From assembly GCA_963969595.1 (NCBI GenBank), contig OZ018411.1, positions 23,930,545 to 23,994,544 of the forward strand: DNA of 64,000 bases, written 5' to 3'. A program made the translations under genes and the position numbers. The notes beneath the pieces are model-generated. The model searched no databases. It was given only the letters and a program-made list of their open reading frames with translations, and was not told the origin of the DNA. Positions 49,317-62,188 of the stretch are shown piece after piece; the first letter of the stretch is position 1; the number at the start of each line of letters is the position of its first letter. The DNA comes from Neckera pumila. Taxonomy: Eukaryota; Streptophyta; Bryopsida; Hypnales; Neckeraceae.

Positions 49317-51100
49317 TTTTTTTTTTTTTTTTTTTTTAACAAATGGAAAGTACCATTGCAGTAAAAGAAACCAGATAACAATAGCCAAGCTGAGGCTAGC
49401 AAATGAAGCAATAAGAAAAAAAAAAAAAAAAAAAAACTAAGAGAAGGAACAAATGGTAGGGCCCTTCCTACCCATACAATGTTGGAGCCACTCCGAAAAG
49501 CTAACATGGGAGATTGGAGCCAAATACTATCAAACTAATACCAAATGATATCGTGTTGTTGGAGATGTTGCTGGGAATTAATCTAGGCCTTAAGTTGCGA
49601 GCTGCTCTACCTGAGTCTAAAAGGGCATTCCATAATTTGTCTTTAAGGAGAGTTGAGGGCCAGGTGCTCCTCGAGAAAACAATGTTGTTGCGACTGATCC
49701 AAATGAGCTACAAGGATGAACCTTTGAGTAAAGACCAAATGGTACAAAGGCTGGTAAATCGGTGTGGAATAGAAGACCCAAAGATACATTGGATAGCATC
49801 GAACCTCATGTGAGACCCCATAGTAGATTGAGATCTTGATAAGTGGTGGAGTATTGACTGAGCATAGTCCCAAACCTCTTAGGCTTGTGGGCAAACAAAG
49901 AACTGATGTATAGGTGTTTCCTCAAGACCTAATATGCAACAGTTGCAGTTGGTTTCAATGTCAAGGGCAATACAAGCTCTCCACGAGTAAATGGCAACGG
50001 CTTTGTGCCAAACTGACCATATGAAAGCTACGCTTAAGAGATCAAGCCTTGTGCCATGGGTAGTTGCAAGAAACACCTACCGGTTTTGGTTCAAAATAGC
50101 CTTAGTATTGGAGTACTGTGACTTTTGGAATAATTTTTTTTTAAATAAAATAAAATATGGATAATTTGTAAAGCACTTAAAATAATATGTATGTAAAAAT
50201 TCAGACCTAAAAAAATTTATCTCTAAAAGTTATGCACATTCTAAGAGTGATGGAAAATGCAAGAAAATACATAGTTCGGGATTTTATTTTTAGAAAATAG
50301 TAAAAAAAATCAAAAAATTAAAAAAAAAATCCATTTTTCCTAAATTGGAAGTGCTTCTCTTCAATCATTTTCACCTTTGGGAAAAAAAATTGTATTCTTT
50401 GCACATGCGCAAAGGTAGTACACTTTGAGCATATGTGGAAGGTGGACACTTTATTATTCTTGAAAAAATTCTTCATAGGCTTGTGTAATTTCAGTAGAAC
50501 TGCTTTCCTACCAATTTTCACCTTCAAATTTGCATTTTTGAGTTGAAAATAGTACTAAAAACCTCCTAGATGGCCAAAGTAGACATCCAATCGGGGGCAA
50601 TTTAAAAATAGTAAACTAATTTTTAAAAATTGGAAAAAATTACACAATGTTTGAAACTACCACATGTACCTATTTCAAATTTCATGAGAAAAAGACATAC
50701 AACGCAAAAGTAATGAGTGAAAATGTATGTGTCTAAGGCCAAGGGGACACCCAAAAGGACAAGTGTTTCTTGCAATGACCCCCACACATCTTTCCAATTA
50801 GGAGTGAACGTGGGTAGAAGATATCCAGCCTATTTTGACATAATTGTGGTCTTTGGTTGGGATTTTGAGTGATAAGAAAACGGCCTACGGACGTTGAGTA
50901 TTCCATAAGTGATAGACCATTGTTCCATTGCCAGCGTCCTGGGTCGAAGATCAGTCCTTGTGTAATCTACCATGAAATAGAAAATAGGGGGCTCAATTAC
51001 GACTCTTGTTGATCTGCATCACCCTAATCCTTTGTGTGTATCCACAATATTCATCCTCATCATTATTAGTCGGGGCAAATTAAAGTATCCTAAAATTGAG
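49317..51100 (-). mobile_element. LINE 3' part with poly-A tail, interrupted by a MITE
   Basis: The minus strand at 50030-49879 encodes a zf-RVT-like zinc block (NCNCCILGLEETPIHQFFVC), followed toward lower coordinates by a frame-broken stretch ending TIWSLLKGSSL, LIWISRNNIVF near 49670, the usual tail of plant LINE ORF2 proteins. A run of about 21 T at 49317-49337 is the poly-A tail of this minus-strand element. MITE family B (50058-50781) interrupts it; 50782-51100 may continue the ORF2 but is weak. Stops and frameshifts show it is dead. Confidence 0.7.
50058..50781. mobile_element. MITE family B copy 3, nested in LINE
   Basis: Begins GGGTAGTTGCAAGAAACACC and ends AAGTGTTTCTTGCAATGACCC. 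The flanking bases CCAT and CCAC agree at three of four positions. Body homologous to 1983-2708, including the GTGCGCAAAGGTAGT-like block. Confidence 0.85.
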
Positions 51101-51119
51101 GCCCACGATTGCTCTTTTG

Positions 51120-51740
51120 GTTCTTCAAGGTAGAGAGAATGTATGGACTTCAGAGGGATGGAGTTTGAAATTGACATCACTAATCTGCCAAGTCATAATA
51201 GGGATTGGATCGTCAAGTTGAGAAACGTCTGGAACAATTGTTTTCTTCCAAAGATGGCTGGTGACTTGAAACTACTAGATCCCAAGGTTTCTCTTACTGC
51301 CTTATTTGCCAAGTGGGTTCTTTATGCCATCAAACCAGGTATATCCAACCTCAAAGTTTTACTTTGCTATTGCATCCATAGGATGAAACCACACCCTAAA
51401 AGTGGCTACTAGTATCTTTCCCAAGCATGGCTCATGGTTCATAGACCTTCAGTCTCAATAGGCTCAAGGGTATGGAACCACATTACATCCGCTTGGCAAC
51501 GCCTAGTGAAGAAGATTGAACTCCTACCACCCTCCACCTCTGATGAGGTCCTCACAACTAGCTTGTGGTGGTCCACAAGCTTCATTGGGGCTAACTTTAA
51601 CTTCTCTGTTGCTAGGGCAAGGGAACTTGCCCAGCAAGGACTAAGGACTTTAGGTGACTTATAGGACTCTAACCTACACAACTTTAGATCATGGAAAGAC
51701 CTATCATCTACATTTTCACTTACCGATCTTGAACGCCATC
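51120..51740 (+). mobile_element. LINE ORF2 fragment (RT C-terminal region)
   Basis: Two plus-strand pieces (51143-51412 and 51434-51664) read LPKMAGDLKLLDPKVSLTAL, then AKWVLYAIKPG, and RVWNHITSAWQRLVKKIELL with SVARARELAQQGLRTLGDL. This matches the region between the RT palm and the zf-RVT block in plant LINE proteins. A stop at 51410 and early termination show decay. It is in the opposite orientation to the LINE at 49317-51100, so it is a separate insertion or an inversion product. Confidence 0.7.
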
Positions 51741-52914
51741 ACTAGTTGTATTTATGATCAATAATCCCACCCTAATGGATTGTACTCCTCACCTCTTTTT
51801 TTGACCAGGCCCAAGCAGGAGAATGAAAAAGAATTTTTTTTCACATTGCCAAACAAGTTCAATAGTTTAACGACTTAATTAGTTCTTTTATATATGTATA
51901 TTTTTTACAATGCAAAATTGATAATAATTTAAATCCATTACATTGAAGATCATTTTAGTTATTTGTGTACTAATATTTAAGGATTTTTGAGGGGTATAGC
52001 TTATTAAAAAAATCCTCCAATATTAAAAATTGAAAATTGCCACTTTACTTGCTACTTTGATGTGAATTTTGTAAATCGAATTTTTCATATTATCTAAATT
52101 CAAATGATTTGGACAAAGATTATGGCTTGCTTTTGAGGTAGGAGAAAAAAATCTTCAATAACAAATGAACAAGCAAACCAATCTCTAATATCTATAGAAA
52201 AATCTAAACCTCTTAAATAAAATCTATATAATGTTTATTTGTTTTTTGTAAGAGATAATGCACTTGCCTACAATCTAAATATATCTTTTGCCTTGCTAAT
52301 GAAAATAGAATGAATACTTTACAAATGTATATAGATCTGACAAAGTAAAGAGAGAACTAATAGGCTATTTTCACACTACAATACACCAGGATATTTGTCA
52401 GAGTGCACTATAAGGTGGTCTTTTGATAAAGTTGAAAACTGCCCATGGTAAATGGCCATTGAACTAGAGGTGAAAGACTCTTTCGGGAATTTGGAGAGAG
52501 CATAGCTAGTTTAGGAAATGCAACCATCACCCTCTAAAAGACTTTAAATCTCAAGGTATTTGAAATTGAGAAATTTACACTGAAAAATACTTTATTAGCT
52601 GCATTATACAGACTAAATTTAGAAATCTATTTGAAAATCATTGAAATAATTTTCAATTTTTCATATAACTTGATTAAAAAGTAAAGATTGCATTTTTTTA
52701 GTTTATACTATCTTAGGATTATTTGGAAATTTTATATTTGAAGTTCAAATCTTACACTAGATTTTTAAGATTTAAAAAATCATTATTTCCATTTTTTGTT
52801 TTTAATACATGCATTCTATACAAATTGTGAGCTTGATTTTGATTTGAATTTTTCTATTAAAGGTTATGAATTATTTGTGGAAAAAATGGTGGATGCAATC
52901 TATTTTTTTGGTGC
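51741..52914. other. AT-rich spacer, no gene seen
   Basis: No coding or repeat structure I can support. Confidence 0.45.
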
Positions 52915-53216
52915 AAGCACTACCAAAAAAACCTGCAATTAAAACAATCAAAACTTGTTGTTTTGGTCGCGTTGTCTTGGTCAAAATTACACTAAAGTCT
53001 GTTGATTTTTTTTGTTGATTTGGTTGAATTTGGAGAAAAAAAATTAATTTTGGGCAAACAAATTTTTTTTGCTGCACAAAAACTTCCGAGCCACAAACAA
53101 AATTATTTCCTACTGCCCAGACATTCAAGGCAATTTGAATCACTCCATAGTCAACCACGGGGTTTGAACTCACAACCTCATGGCTAAAAGCCAAACGCCT
53201 TCACCAATAATCCACT
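52915..53216 (-). mobile_element. Candidate tRNA-derived SINE
   Basis: The minus strand from 53216 to about 53148 resembles a tRNA-derived head: GTGGATTATTGGTGAAGGCG (box A region), a TTGGCTTTTAGCC anticodon-arm-like hairpin, then GTGAGTTCAAACCCC (box B with GTTCAAA in place of GTTCGAA). Lower coordinates hold the unrelated body, whose 3' boundary is uncertain. It does not fold as a functional tRNA. Confidence 0.5.
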
Positions 53217-53289
53217 ATTACAATTGCATATGCACATAATTATTCTTTTCATTCATTCATTTCCAATTTGGTACATTTAAACTCAGCAA

Positions 53290-54013
53290 ACTTTTTCAGC
53301 ACATTGCGAGACCAGATTTTTTGACTTTAAACATTTTTAACTTAAAATTTTTGCACTACAGTGTTTTAAGCTTTAAATTTTTATAGTGGAGAATTGAGTT
53401 GAGAGTCTAGGAAAAAAAAATTCAAAAGAACTTAATTATCATTCTTAAAAAAATTGTTAAGTAGAAGTAGGTACAAGATAGAAGGAAAATCTAAAATATT
53501 CATATATTCTAGATGGAATTAAAATGCACTAATCCCAGTGGTGAGTTTGTTCTAGCAGGTAAACTAAACCATTACAAAAAGAAAATTGAAAAATTACAAA
53601 AATTGCATTCCGAAATGAATCCTACAAATTATTTTTTTCAAGAAGATGCTTTAACTACCCAAAAAACAAGAATGTCCATAACTTCCTCATACAAAATCCA
53701 AATGAAATGAATCAAAGCTTTCCAAATAGACAAAAATATAATCTATGAGAAAAAAAATATTTAAAAAAAATTCAAAATTTTGCAAATTTTTTTTGCTGCC
53801 CCCCCCCCCCCCCCTTGTCCCCATACACTCTAAGAAATGGCATAACTTCACTTTCAAAGGTCCGATTTCAAATTTTTTTTTTCCGCCACATACCTCTCTC
53901 AATTCTTCAAGTTCACAAAAAGTTTCAAAAAATTAGGAGAAAATTTCAGCCCGTAGGTACCTGCCCAAAATCCCATTTGTCCCTCAAACGGACAATGGTC
54001 CTTTAGGGGTTAA
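53290..54013. mobile_element. Family C element copy
   Basis: Shares the family C interior (AGATGGAATTAAAATGCACT, ATGAATCCTACAAATTATTT) and ends GGTCCTTTAGGGGTTAA with TTAA at 54010-54013. It contains a poly-C run at about 53800-53814. The left border is not resolved. Confidence 0.55.
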
Positions 54014-54203
54014 GATAACTTTTACTCCCAAAAATCCGTTTGTGCTTTTGAGTCTCCAACTAAAAGTTATAGACAAAATTCAGAGAAGATTTTTGAAAAT
54101 GTCAAAGAAAATGTTCCTTGCAACCCCTCTTTGAACTTTGTTCGTAACTTTTGATTGGAGACTCAAAATCACAAACGGATTTTTGAAGGTGAAAGTTAAC
54201 TTA
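54014..54203. repeat. 190-bp inverted repeat abutting a TTAA element
   Basis: AAAAATCCGTTTGTGCTTTT with GAGTCTCCAACTAAAAGTTA in the left arm pairs with its reverse (TAACTTTTGATTGGAGACTC, then CACAAACGGATTTTT) in the right arm; the centre is near 54108. A small fold-back element, noncoding. Confidence 0.75.
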
Positions 54204-57025
54204 ATTTTTCAACTTTTCTTAGTTTAATGTTTTTAGAAAAAATTGTTTTCCTATGCCAAAATGGCCTCCAAAGTCTGCTAAGTTTAATAAACACCAAACT
54301 TCATGTGAATGATTAAGTTAAAATAAAATATTTCATTGTACATTGATAGAATTTCAATTTGTACTGAAATACACTTTTAATAAAAAAGTTCAAAAGAATT
54401 GTATCCAACAAATATTGCACCGGAAAGCAAAAAAATGGCTTAAAATTATGCCTTAGGGCATAAAGGGTTACTTAATTATTAGGCATCAATGTGCCAACCT
54501 TGCCCTATTGCTACAACATAAGAACATTCCAACCTAATTTTCTAAAGGACTTTCTTCTAAGAAGCTTCATATCTTTCTCTTTATAAGGTAAGAAGTCCAT
54601 GAACCGCTCATCTAAGAGCTAAAGCTGAATTTTGGGGAGGTAGATCTTCTTAAAATATTTTTCAGTAATTTTTTCTTGAAAGGCAAGAGAAATTGGCATC
54701 CAACCCAAGCTGTTTCATATTTTTTGAAGCTTTGTAGAATTAGTTATGAATTTTTGAAGTTGCAGAAAAGTGCATTTTTGTGGGCTCTAAGACCGACCAC
54801 CTCCTCAAATGCACACCACTTGTACATTGGAAAGTGCAAAATGTACCTCTAGAGCCTGATTGATTTTAGAACCCGCTCCATTTTAGAACCTGTTACCTTC
54901 TAATTGCCGTTTATAACCAAGCTTACAATCAATTTTACTCCTTTAATTAGAATTAAATATACATAACTTTTTATTAAGTGTTTTGTGGAGAAATAGAAGA
55001 AATGGCGTCGTTTCTTCCTTTTTGTGATTAAACAGGCATATCAACATATGAAGTGCATATCAACATATGAACCGCTCATCTAAGTGATTAAATAGGCATA
55101 TCATTTGTTTAGGTTTCCAAAAAATTAGGAGTGTTCTAATGTGATCCATTTAAATAACAAAATGAACTAGAAGATAGTCCATTGGTAATGATTAAATTTA
55201 TACAAATATTATGTAATTTAATGAAAAAAATTTGGAGGTTTAATCTTCAAAAATGGATGATGCTTCATTGTTCCATTGTTGTAGTTTTCTATAATTTTTT
55301 AAATATTTTTACAACCTGTAAACAAGATTTAATCTCACATTTTATACAAGTATTTTATTTATTTATTTATTGTATGACGTTTCTTTATGCTTGCCAAAGG
55401 TCCATCATCTTCTTTATAAGCGTAATAGTCTTCTTGACTTGGTTTGTAGCTTGTGGCAAGTTTCTCAAATCCATTGTTGGCTTGCTAAATGAGTTTAACT
55501 ATGTCCATTGATTTTTTGTTCAATGTAGCAAGAAGCATTCAGTACCCAAAAGCTCAACTCAACCATACAACATATTAAAAAACTAGTATTATAAGAATTA
55601 TTCCTATTGATGGAGATGATATGAAATCGTGAATATTTGGCAATACTACTGTAAATTTTATTCAAACATGTTGGATAGTAATAGAAGGCTTCAATTTAAT
55701 AGAAGTAATCTAATTTGAATCACTGAGGTAAATATTTCCATTTAATGATTCTATTTGGTTGTCAAGATGCAAAAATATTTGACTACCTAATGAATTTGTC
55801 TACATGCTGAGTCTGTTCTACCGAGGTGAATATTTCTATTAATGATCCTACTTGACTACTGAGATGCACAAATGGATCCATCATACCATCAAGGCCATTT
55901 TACCAAATAGATCCATCTTACCATCGAGGCTAATCCACCAAAAAATATATAACTCCTTGGCTATACGTCTCAAATCATTCATTTGTCTATTTGGTAAGAA
56001 GGAAGAGGAGGTTTGTATTGAGAGGTGTGCATATGGTGATTGAAGAGAGAAGAGAGGGAATATAGGCTTGTGAATTTCATAGGAATTTGAAAGTAGAAGT
56101 ATAGTTTAGAGACCTATCTTATTATGCTTTTCAACCTTGGTCCATTTTGATATTGGTATTCAAAATAATATGCGCTTTGGATGATCATGTTTGAAATACA
56201 ATAAATTTGTTGACGTTTGAAAATTATCATCCAAAGCAACAACTAGGAGCATAGCACTCCTATTTTTACTTTTTTATACTAGTATTATCCATGCAAAATA
56301 TAAATAGTTCCTTCTAAAAAATGATCATTGTAGAAGCCTATTGAGAAGGATTACAATACAACTTTTAGAAACAAGAAAATGCAACAAAAGATTTTTTTTC
56401 TCTACTAAAATTATCTACTAGTAGCTTAATACAGATATGAAGTTGATATGCTTGAATTCTTTTCTATATTTGTTGATAAGAAAAATAATGTGCGTACTCA
56501 AAATTATACAATCTTAGAATAGAATATTGTTGTATATACTTTCATTAAATTCAAATTTGTGAATTTTTATAATTAACATTCTATACATTTTTATTCATTT
56601 ACACTTGTAACTCTCAACGTCTTAATATCAAGTTTGATATTCTACAGGCATCAACAACGGCAACAAACTACTCTATCAATTGTTCATTTTTTGCAACAAC
56701 CGTAAGCTTTTTACAAGCAAGTGGTAATTGTTGATTTGCTCTTTGCTCTTGAGATTAAGATTTGGAATTATTTTAGAATTGTTTCATCAACCTCCTTACA
56801 TGATGGATGAAATAAATAAATTCTTGGAATTGTTTAATCATTTTCTTCATGTGTTGAATGAAATAATTTTAGTATCAAAACGTTAGTTACTTCTCAATAA
56901 TTGCTTGCCACATTCATTTCAATAAAATTTCAACTTACGTTAGTTATCAACAATTGCTCATTAGCTTCATGCATCGATTTCCAATCATTGACTTCAATGA
57001 TTGTTGGATGTAGAAAACCCCCATT
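54204..57025. other. AT-rich spacer, no gene supported
   Basis: Contains a direct repeat of CATATGAA...CCGCTCATCTAAG type (54600-54620 and 55050-55085), and short ORFs rich in Phe and Ile without motifs. The 3' part may include the promoter and leader of the Dof-like gene. Confidence 0.4.
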
Positions 57026-58248
57026 ATGGAACCTATTTCTCGTACTCGAAGTGAATTTGAAGCTAAAATCCCGGACTCTCTACAAGGTGTACCAAGGATT
57101 TGTAGTCGTGAAGAATGTGGTTCAAGCAATATAGAATTGAAGTATTTTGAAAACAAAAAGAAGGTAGGATACAATCAACCTCGCTTCTTTTGTAAAAGTT
57201 GCCAAAGAACCTTTACGCTTGGTGGGAAATTTAGAGGAGAATACAAGAAGGCCAATAGAAAAACAAAAAAGGTCAAAACAGATTCCATGACTCCTAATAT
57301 TCAAGCTCAAGGAGTAGAAACTAGCAAGCACAGCCAATCAAAACAACTTGATTTGGAGAAGAACCACTCAAGCAAGCATTCGGGTACCAAAGCCTTGTTT
57401 CTAGTAAGTGCACTACAACAAACCTAATTGATTTTCAGTTCTAGAGATCTAGACCTCTATCACTTCTCACTCATCGAAGGTTGAAAATGATCTAATGTTA
57501 GTAGCCAAGTTGGCCCCACGTTTTATCATTTGTGACTTTTTTTTGCACTCACCCTATATTTTGTTGCTATTTATGGAATGAAAAGCGATGGGGTTCATAG
57601 TAGTGGTGCAGCAGCTTCATCTGAGAAAATCGAGACCAATCTTCAAGAAAAGACTCAAGAGACCAATTCAGTAGAAGAAATGCAATGCCATTTCAAATCA
57701 ATGATGATTGTAAAGATGCAAATTGCAATAGTGAGGAGGCCAGTTGCAATCTTGAGGAGGGCAAAATACAAGAAGATCAAACAGAAGATGACTTTCACAA
57801 CATTGCAAAGGCTCTTCTTCAAAAGGATTTATACAAGCAATATGCTAAGCTCCACTTATTGAATGCTCAAGTTAGCATCCACAATTTCCAAGTGAAAAAA
57901 GAAGCTATGAACATTGATCAGGCATGTAAAACCTTTGCAGATGAATCCCAGGATTTGGAATTCAATTCCAAGAAAAAACAAGACAAAATAGATGAAGGCA
58001 TCAAAGGCCTTCGGAAGCTTGCTGAAGAAGCGGGTGGAGGCTTGGTGAGTCCAAGCAAGTACTTTGAGATGATTGCAAATGAAGCTGAAATAGAAGTAAT
58101 GTCTCAAGTCATTACTATTATGCATTCAAAAGTCCAAGAAATGGATGTCAAGCTTGTTCCTTATTCTATCATGGTGGCTACTGAGGAGAAAGCAAAACAA
58201 TTTAATGGTGAAGTGATGGAGCTAGCTGATTTTAAAGGAATCCAGTAA
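57026..58248 (+). CDS. Dof-like zinc-finger protein, gene model incomplete
   Basis: The first frame (57026-57427) carries ICSREECGSSNIELKYF and NQPRFFCKSCQRTFTLGGKF followed by a basic KKANRKTKK segment. This follows the Dof pattern (CxSxNTKFxYYNN...QPRxFCKxCxRxxTxGG) but with C-x4-C and C-x24-C spacing instead of C-x2-C and C-x21-C. Dof proteins are plant transcription factors binding AAAG. A second frame (57578 on) and a third (open from 57625, to 58248) encode Ser/Glu/Gln-rich sequence and then a helical, coiled-coil-like segment (about 120 residues, e.g. KKKQDKIDEGIKGLRKLAEE). They would need an intron (donor GTAAGT at 57404) and either another splice or a frameshift near 57690. I could not find a junction that keeps phase, so this may be a pseudogene. 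An alternative is a transposase-type zinc ribbon. Confidence 0.5.
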
Positions 58249-59209
58249 ACAAAGGAAGATATAACTTCATTGGTACACAATTACATGTTTAAAGAGGATA
58301 AATATTTAGGCTCTAGATTTGACAATTTGTTTTGGATTATGAGAAGAAGTGTATTTTGCTTCCAAAGTCAACTTGATATGGTTTTGATATTTTGGCCCAT
58401 AAATAAAATAAAATTTAGAGCTTTATTATACAAAAATCATTATTTACTTCAAATTCATCAAGTTGATTATATCGAAAGATGCTCTTTCTAAAAAATCAAG
58501 TAATGATTTGGATGAATGAGAAGTTATTTGGACAATACTTTTCCTTGAAGCATTCTAGTGATATCCAATACTTAGACTGTTAGAAAATACTAAGGTTAAA
58601 TTAATTGTACTCTGAGTATTTCACAATATTTCTAAATGTGATGAAGTGCTTGCATTTGGATAACTATTGATGTTCTTTCACTTTTTAGTATAGTACTCAA
58701 CTTAATTCAATAGTAGAAACTATGAATTTTGGTTAATCACTATTGTATTGTGTTATGATCCTAAATTTAATAATAAAGAATTGAATTTGAATAAATAGAA
58801 GAAGGCTTTTGACATAATATAAAGAAGATAAATAATTATCAATGAATAAGGATTTATTTATTCACAAGCAATCAAAGTTTATTGACAATTCAAACCACTT
58901 ATCTCAATACAACTTCAAATTTAATGAAACATGCATTCTAAACGTGATTGAATTTTGCATCTCTTTAGCTTAAAATCAAAGGTTGTTTGTTAAACAAATC
59001 AATGTTTGAAATACAACAAGAAGAAAAATTTGGGATAAAAATGAGAGGTAATCATGTTTTTTCCAAAATTATGTTGGAATTTTGATTGATATGTATTTCT
59101 TAAGAAAAAAAAATTTGCTATCAATACAACATTGCATAATTTAATGTATTGTCACAAGGCCCATTTCAATTTGATATTTAATGTATACAAGGTCTCTAGT
59201 CATAAGAGC
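58249..59209. other. AT-rich spacer, no gene seen
   Basis: Could contain the 3' untranslated region of the Dof-like gene. No other signal. Confidence 0.4.
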
Positions 59210-59958
59210 TTAGGTTGCTTTCGGATTCATTTGTATTTGTAGATTATTCATATAGGGCCCAAAAATGCAGAAGAAGAGAATTGAGAATTCAATACTCTTG
59301 GGCCTTCCAACAAGATCCAACCAAAAATGAAGCAATTTCATAGTAGGAACATTGCTCCATTTCTCTACTTGGAAGCAATTTGATGTTGTTATCTTAAGTG
59401 GGAGCAGATTCTTATGAAAATTGTCTAATGCTACTTCTGAAGATGGTTGCAATTTTGCAGAACCAGAACACAAATGAAGCACACTGGTTTTGAGCCTTAA
59501 CCCGAGCTCTATCAATTGGGAGGTTGATTGGTTCCAAAGGCATCGTAAAAACAGTTGGTGGTCAAGCCGTGTCAATATTGGATCTTCTTTTGCAACACCA
59601 GCACTGTTCACATTTGGTTCTTCTTTAGTGAGACAGAAGCTGGTAGTAAAGGGCCAACAGGAATGATGATCTAAAGCTGCACTCAACAAAGTAGAATAAT
59701 AAGGAAGTTATTGACTAACTTAAAAATTCGATGGAAGGTTAAAAATTTAGGGTTTAGCAATGAGTTTACGTGAAGGGAAACATTTGTACTGCCGTTGCAG
59801 GCTCGACTTCCATTTATACTTGTTTTTGTGACCATTGCTGATATGTGGCTGGAATCTTTGGCTCTGCATTTAAAGGCACTGCCTAGCCTGTCCTTCAAAT
59901 AAGTTTGTATGATTGTGTAGAACTGTAGCAAGCAACTCCATTTGGTCAGGTCGCACAA
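59210..59958 (-). CDS. Two unassigned minus-strand ORFs
   Basis: 59689-59210 (159 residues) and 59958-59683 (91 residues) overlap slightly and have higher GC than neighbouring spacer. The longer one contains Leu-rich stretches (RLDHQLFLRCLWNQSTSQLI) and several Cys and Trp, but no domain that I recognise. They may be chance ORFs or a decayed gene. No start or splice evidence. Confidence 0.2.
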
Positions 59959-61274
59959 ATTAATTCAGCAAGCTGGTCTGGTCCTTGTGTAGGTGCAACA
60001 GCCGTAGCATGGCTAGTCCAAGCAGCTGGGAATTGAAGGCTTTGAAACCTTCAATTGTCAATGATGGGTGATCATAAGGATGTCCTCTTTGTAGTTTTTG
60101 AAGTTCTAATAGTCAGCGGATACTTACATAGTGCATAAGAGATAAATGTACATAAGGAGACGTGAAAATTTTGCATCAATTTTAGGATTTATTACAAATG
60201 TCGAATGACAAGCATACTTTTTGTCCCCGAAATCCATTTTGTCCCCTGAGGGGACAATGGCACTTAAAGGGTTATCTTGGCACGGTTTAACCCCTGAATG
60301 CCCAAGTCCTTTTTTGAGCTTCTTAGAATTCATCATTGATTGAATAGAAGGCAACATTTTAATAAGTTTTATCAATATTTTTTTGAATTGCAACTATACA
60401 AATTTAAAGTCAACATGTTGGAGATTGCATAGCAAAAGACAACACACAATAATATCACTTACAGAATGAAGGACTATAATGTTTGATCATGAGGGTGTTA
60501 AACACGTGAAAGTAGATGAAGTCTTTCAATCTTCTTTCCACGTGTCAAACCTAAAAAATTGGTCATCAAGAAAACATGGTCTTAAAGGACATAATATGCT
60601 TAACACCAATCAATTTACAGTTTTTCAAAATCTACTCTATAATTTAGTTAAATGAATTTCTAATGTGATTTTTTCTCCAAAATCTATTGTATTTGAGGCT
60701 CATTTCTAAGAGCCTTTAGCACTTGAAAATCAAGATTTGCAATGGACATCCTTGCACAAAATCTTGAGTAGCAAAATCATAATCATTTATTTTCAAAATT
60801 ATATTTTTCATGCTAAAAGTAGACTTCAAAAAGCATTTCTTCAAAAATATAAATTACAAAAAAAAGTAATTTGGTACGGTATCATTTAAATTCAAACTTT
60901 TGTCAACATTAGAATTTAGTGCCCTAGACATTTAGGAATTAATGACATTGTGTGAATCCAAAATCTATAACGAATCCTAAAATTTGACCTTGTGAAGATA
61001 CACGAGACTTTTAAAACATTGCCAATTTATCAAAACTGATGTTGAAGACTCATGATTGTTGTTTCAATCTAACTCCCAGTTGATCAAATTAGTTGATACC
61101 ATATTGATTTATTCTATTAGTGTTGCATAGTCATCTAAAAATTAAAGATAATAATAGCTGGGATATAAATATACATGATTGTTATATATGAGATTGTCAC
61201 TTTAAGCTAATAGTAAATACTAATACCAACATTTGAATAAAACAAATTGAAGCTACATATTTGAATCCTACAGT
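59959..61274. other. Spacer with TTAA-element scars
   Basis: Short TTAA-family remnants: TTTTGTCCCCTGAGGGGACA with CACTTAAAGGGTTA near 60236-60270 and TTTAACCCCTGAATGCCCAA near 60288. A small hairpin CACGTGAAAG / CTTTCCACGTG lies near 60505-60543. No gene. Confidence 0.45.
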
Positions 61275-62188
61275 TTAACCCCTAAAGGACCAAGTTGCAT
61301 TTTTTGGCAACATAGCAATTTTAGGCAGCTCACTACAAACAAATTTTTTTTATTTTTCTTTGAACAACATGCGGACAAGGTCTTTTGGAAGACCTAACAA
61401 TTTTCATAACTTTTGAATACATAGCTAAAATATTATTGTATAATATGTATTTTTTTCCCTCGCCCCGGCAATCTGGGCAGATAAGAAAACATCACTTTTT
61501 TCAAAACAAAAAAATTGAAATTGGTTTTTAAGATTATATATGTGTAAAAAGCTTTGAATCATTCCATTTTTATTAATGAGATGAAAGTTATGAGGAGTAC
61601 TTTGTTAGCATGTAGTTATAGATTTTCTACTCTAAAATAAACTTTAAAGTCCTTTATTTTACCCAATTTTCAATATTTAAAAAAAAAAATAGTCATAGGA
61701 TTTAGATTGTTTATTATAGCATTAAAACCATTGGAACGGGCATTTTCCAATTCCATAATTAAATTCTTAATAATTTTGTATTTGCAATCATTTTTTGTTT
61801 CTTTCTACTTACTTTTTTTTTTCTTGTATATTGTACAATTTCAAAAGATTTGAAATTCTTCAAGCATGTAGCCAGCTTGACTTGAAGAATGAGTCCAAAG
61901 AAGCACCACCATTTTGGACATTTCTTCACACAAATGTGACCTTGTGAAGTGCAGCTGCCCTATTTTTTGCAGGGCCAGAAAAAAGATTTTTGTCAATTTA
62001 AATGCTACTATCTTGCAATCCACATAGTGGAAATTTCTGAAATTTTTTCCACATCTTCTCAAACTAGCATACTACAAGATCCTACTATCCAAAAATGTGT
62101 TTTTTTCTCTAAAATTTGATACTTGTACTTAAAAAGGTAATTTTGGAGCACTTTTGGTGAAAATATAGTCATGATCTTTAGGAGTTAA
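61275..62188. mobile_element. TTAA-flanked element, family 1, complete copy
   Basis: Starts TTAACCCCTAAAGGACCAAG and ends ATGATCTTTAGGAGTTAA; TTAA at both borders (61275-61278 and 62185-62188). Collinear with 23461-24390. Noncoding; the minus-strand ORF at 62062-61841 is a family shadow. Confidence 0.8.

Noticed and set aside
53148..53216. Functional tRNA gene on the minus strand
   Set aside because: Box B is degenerate (GTTCAAA) and the acceptor stem does not pair; a SINE head fits better.
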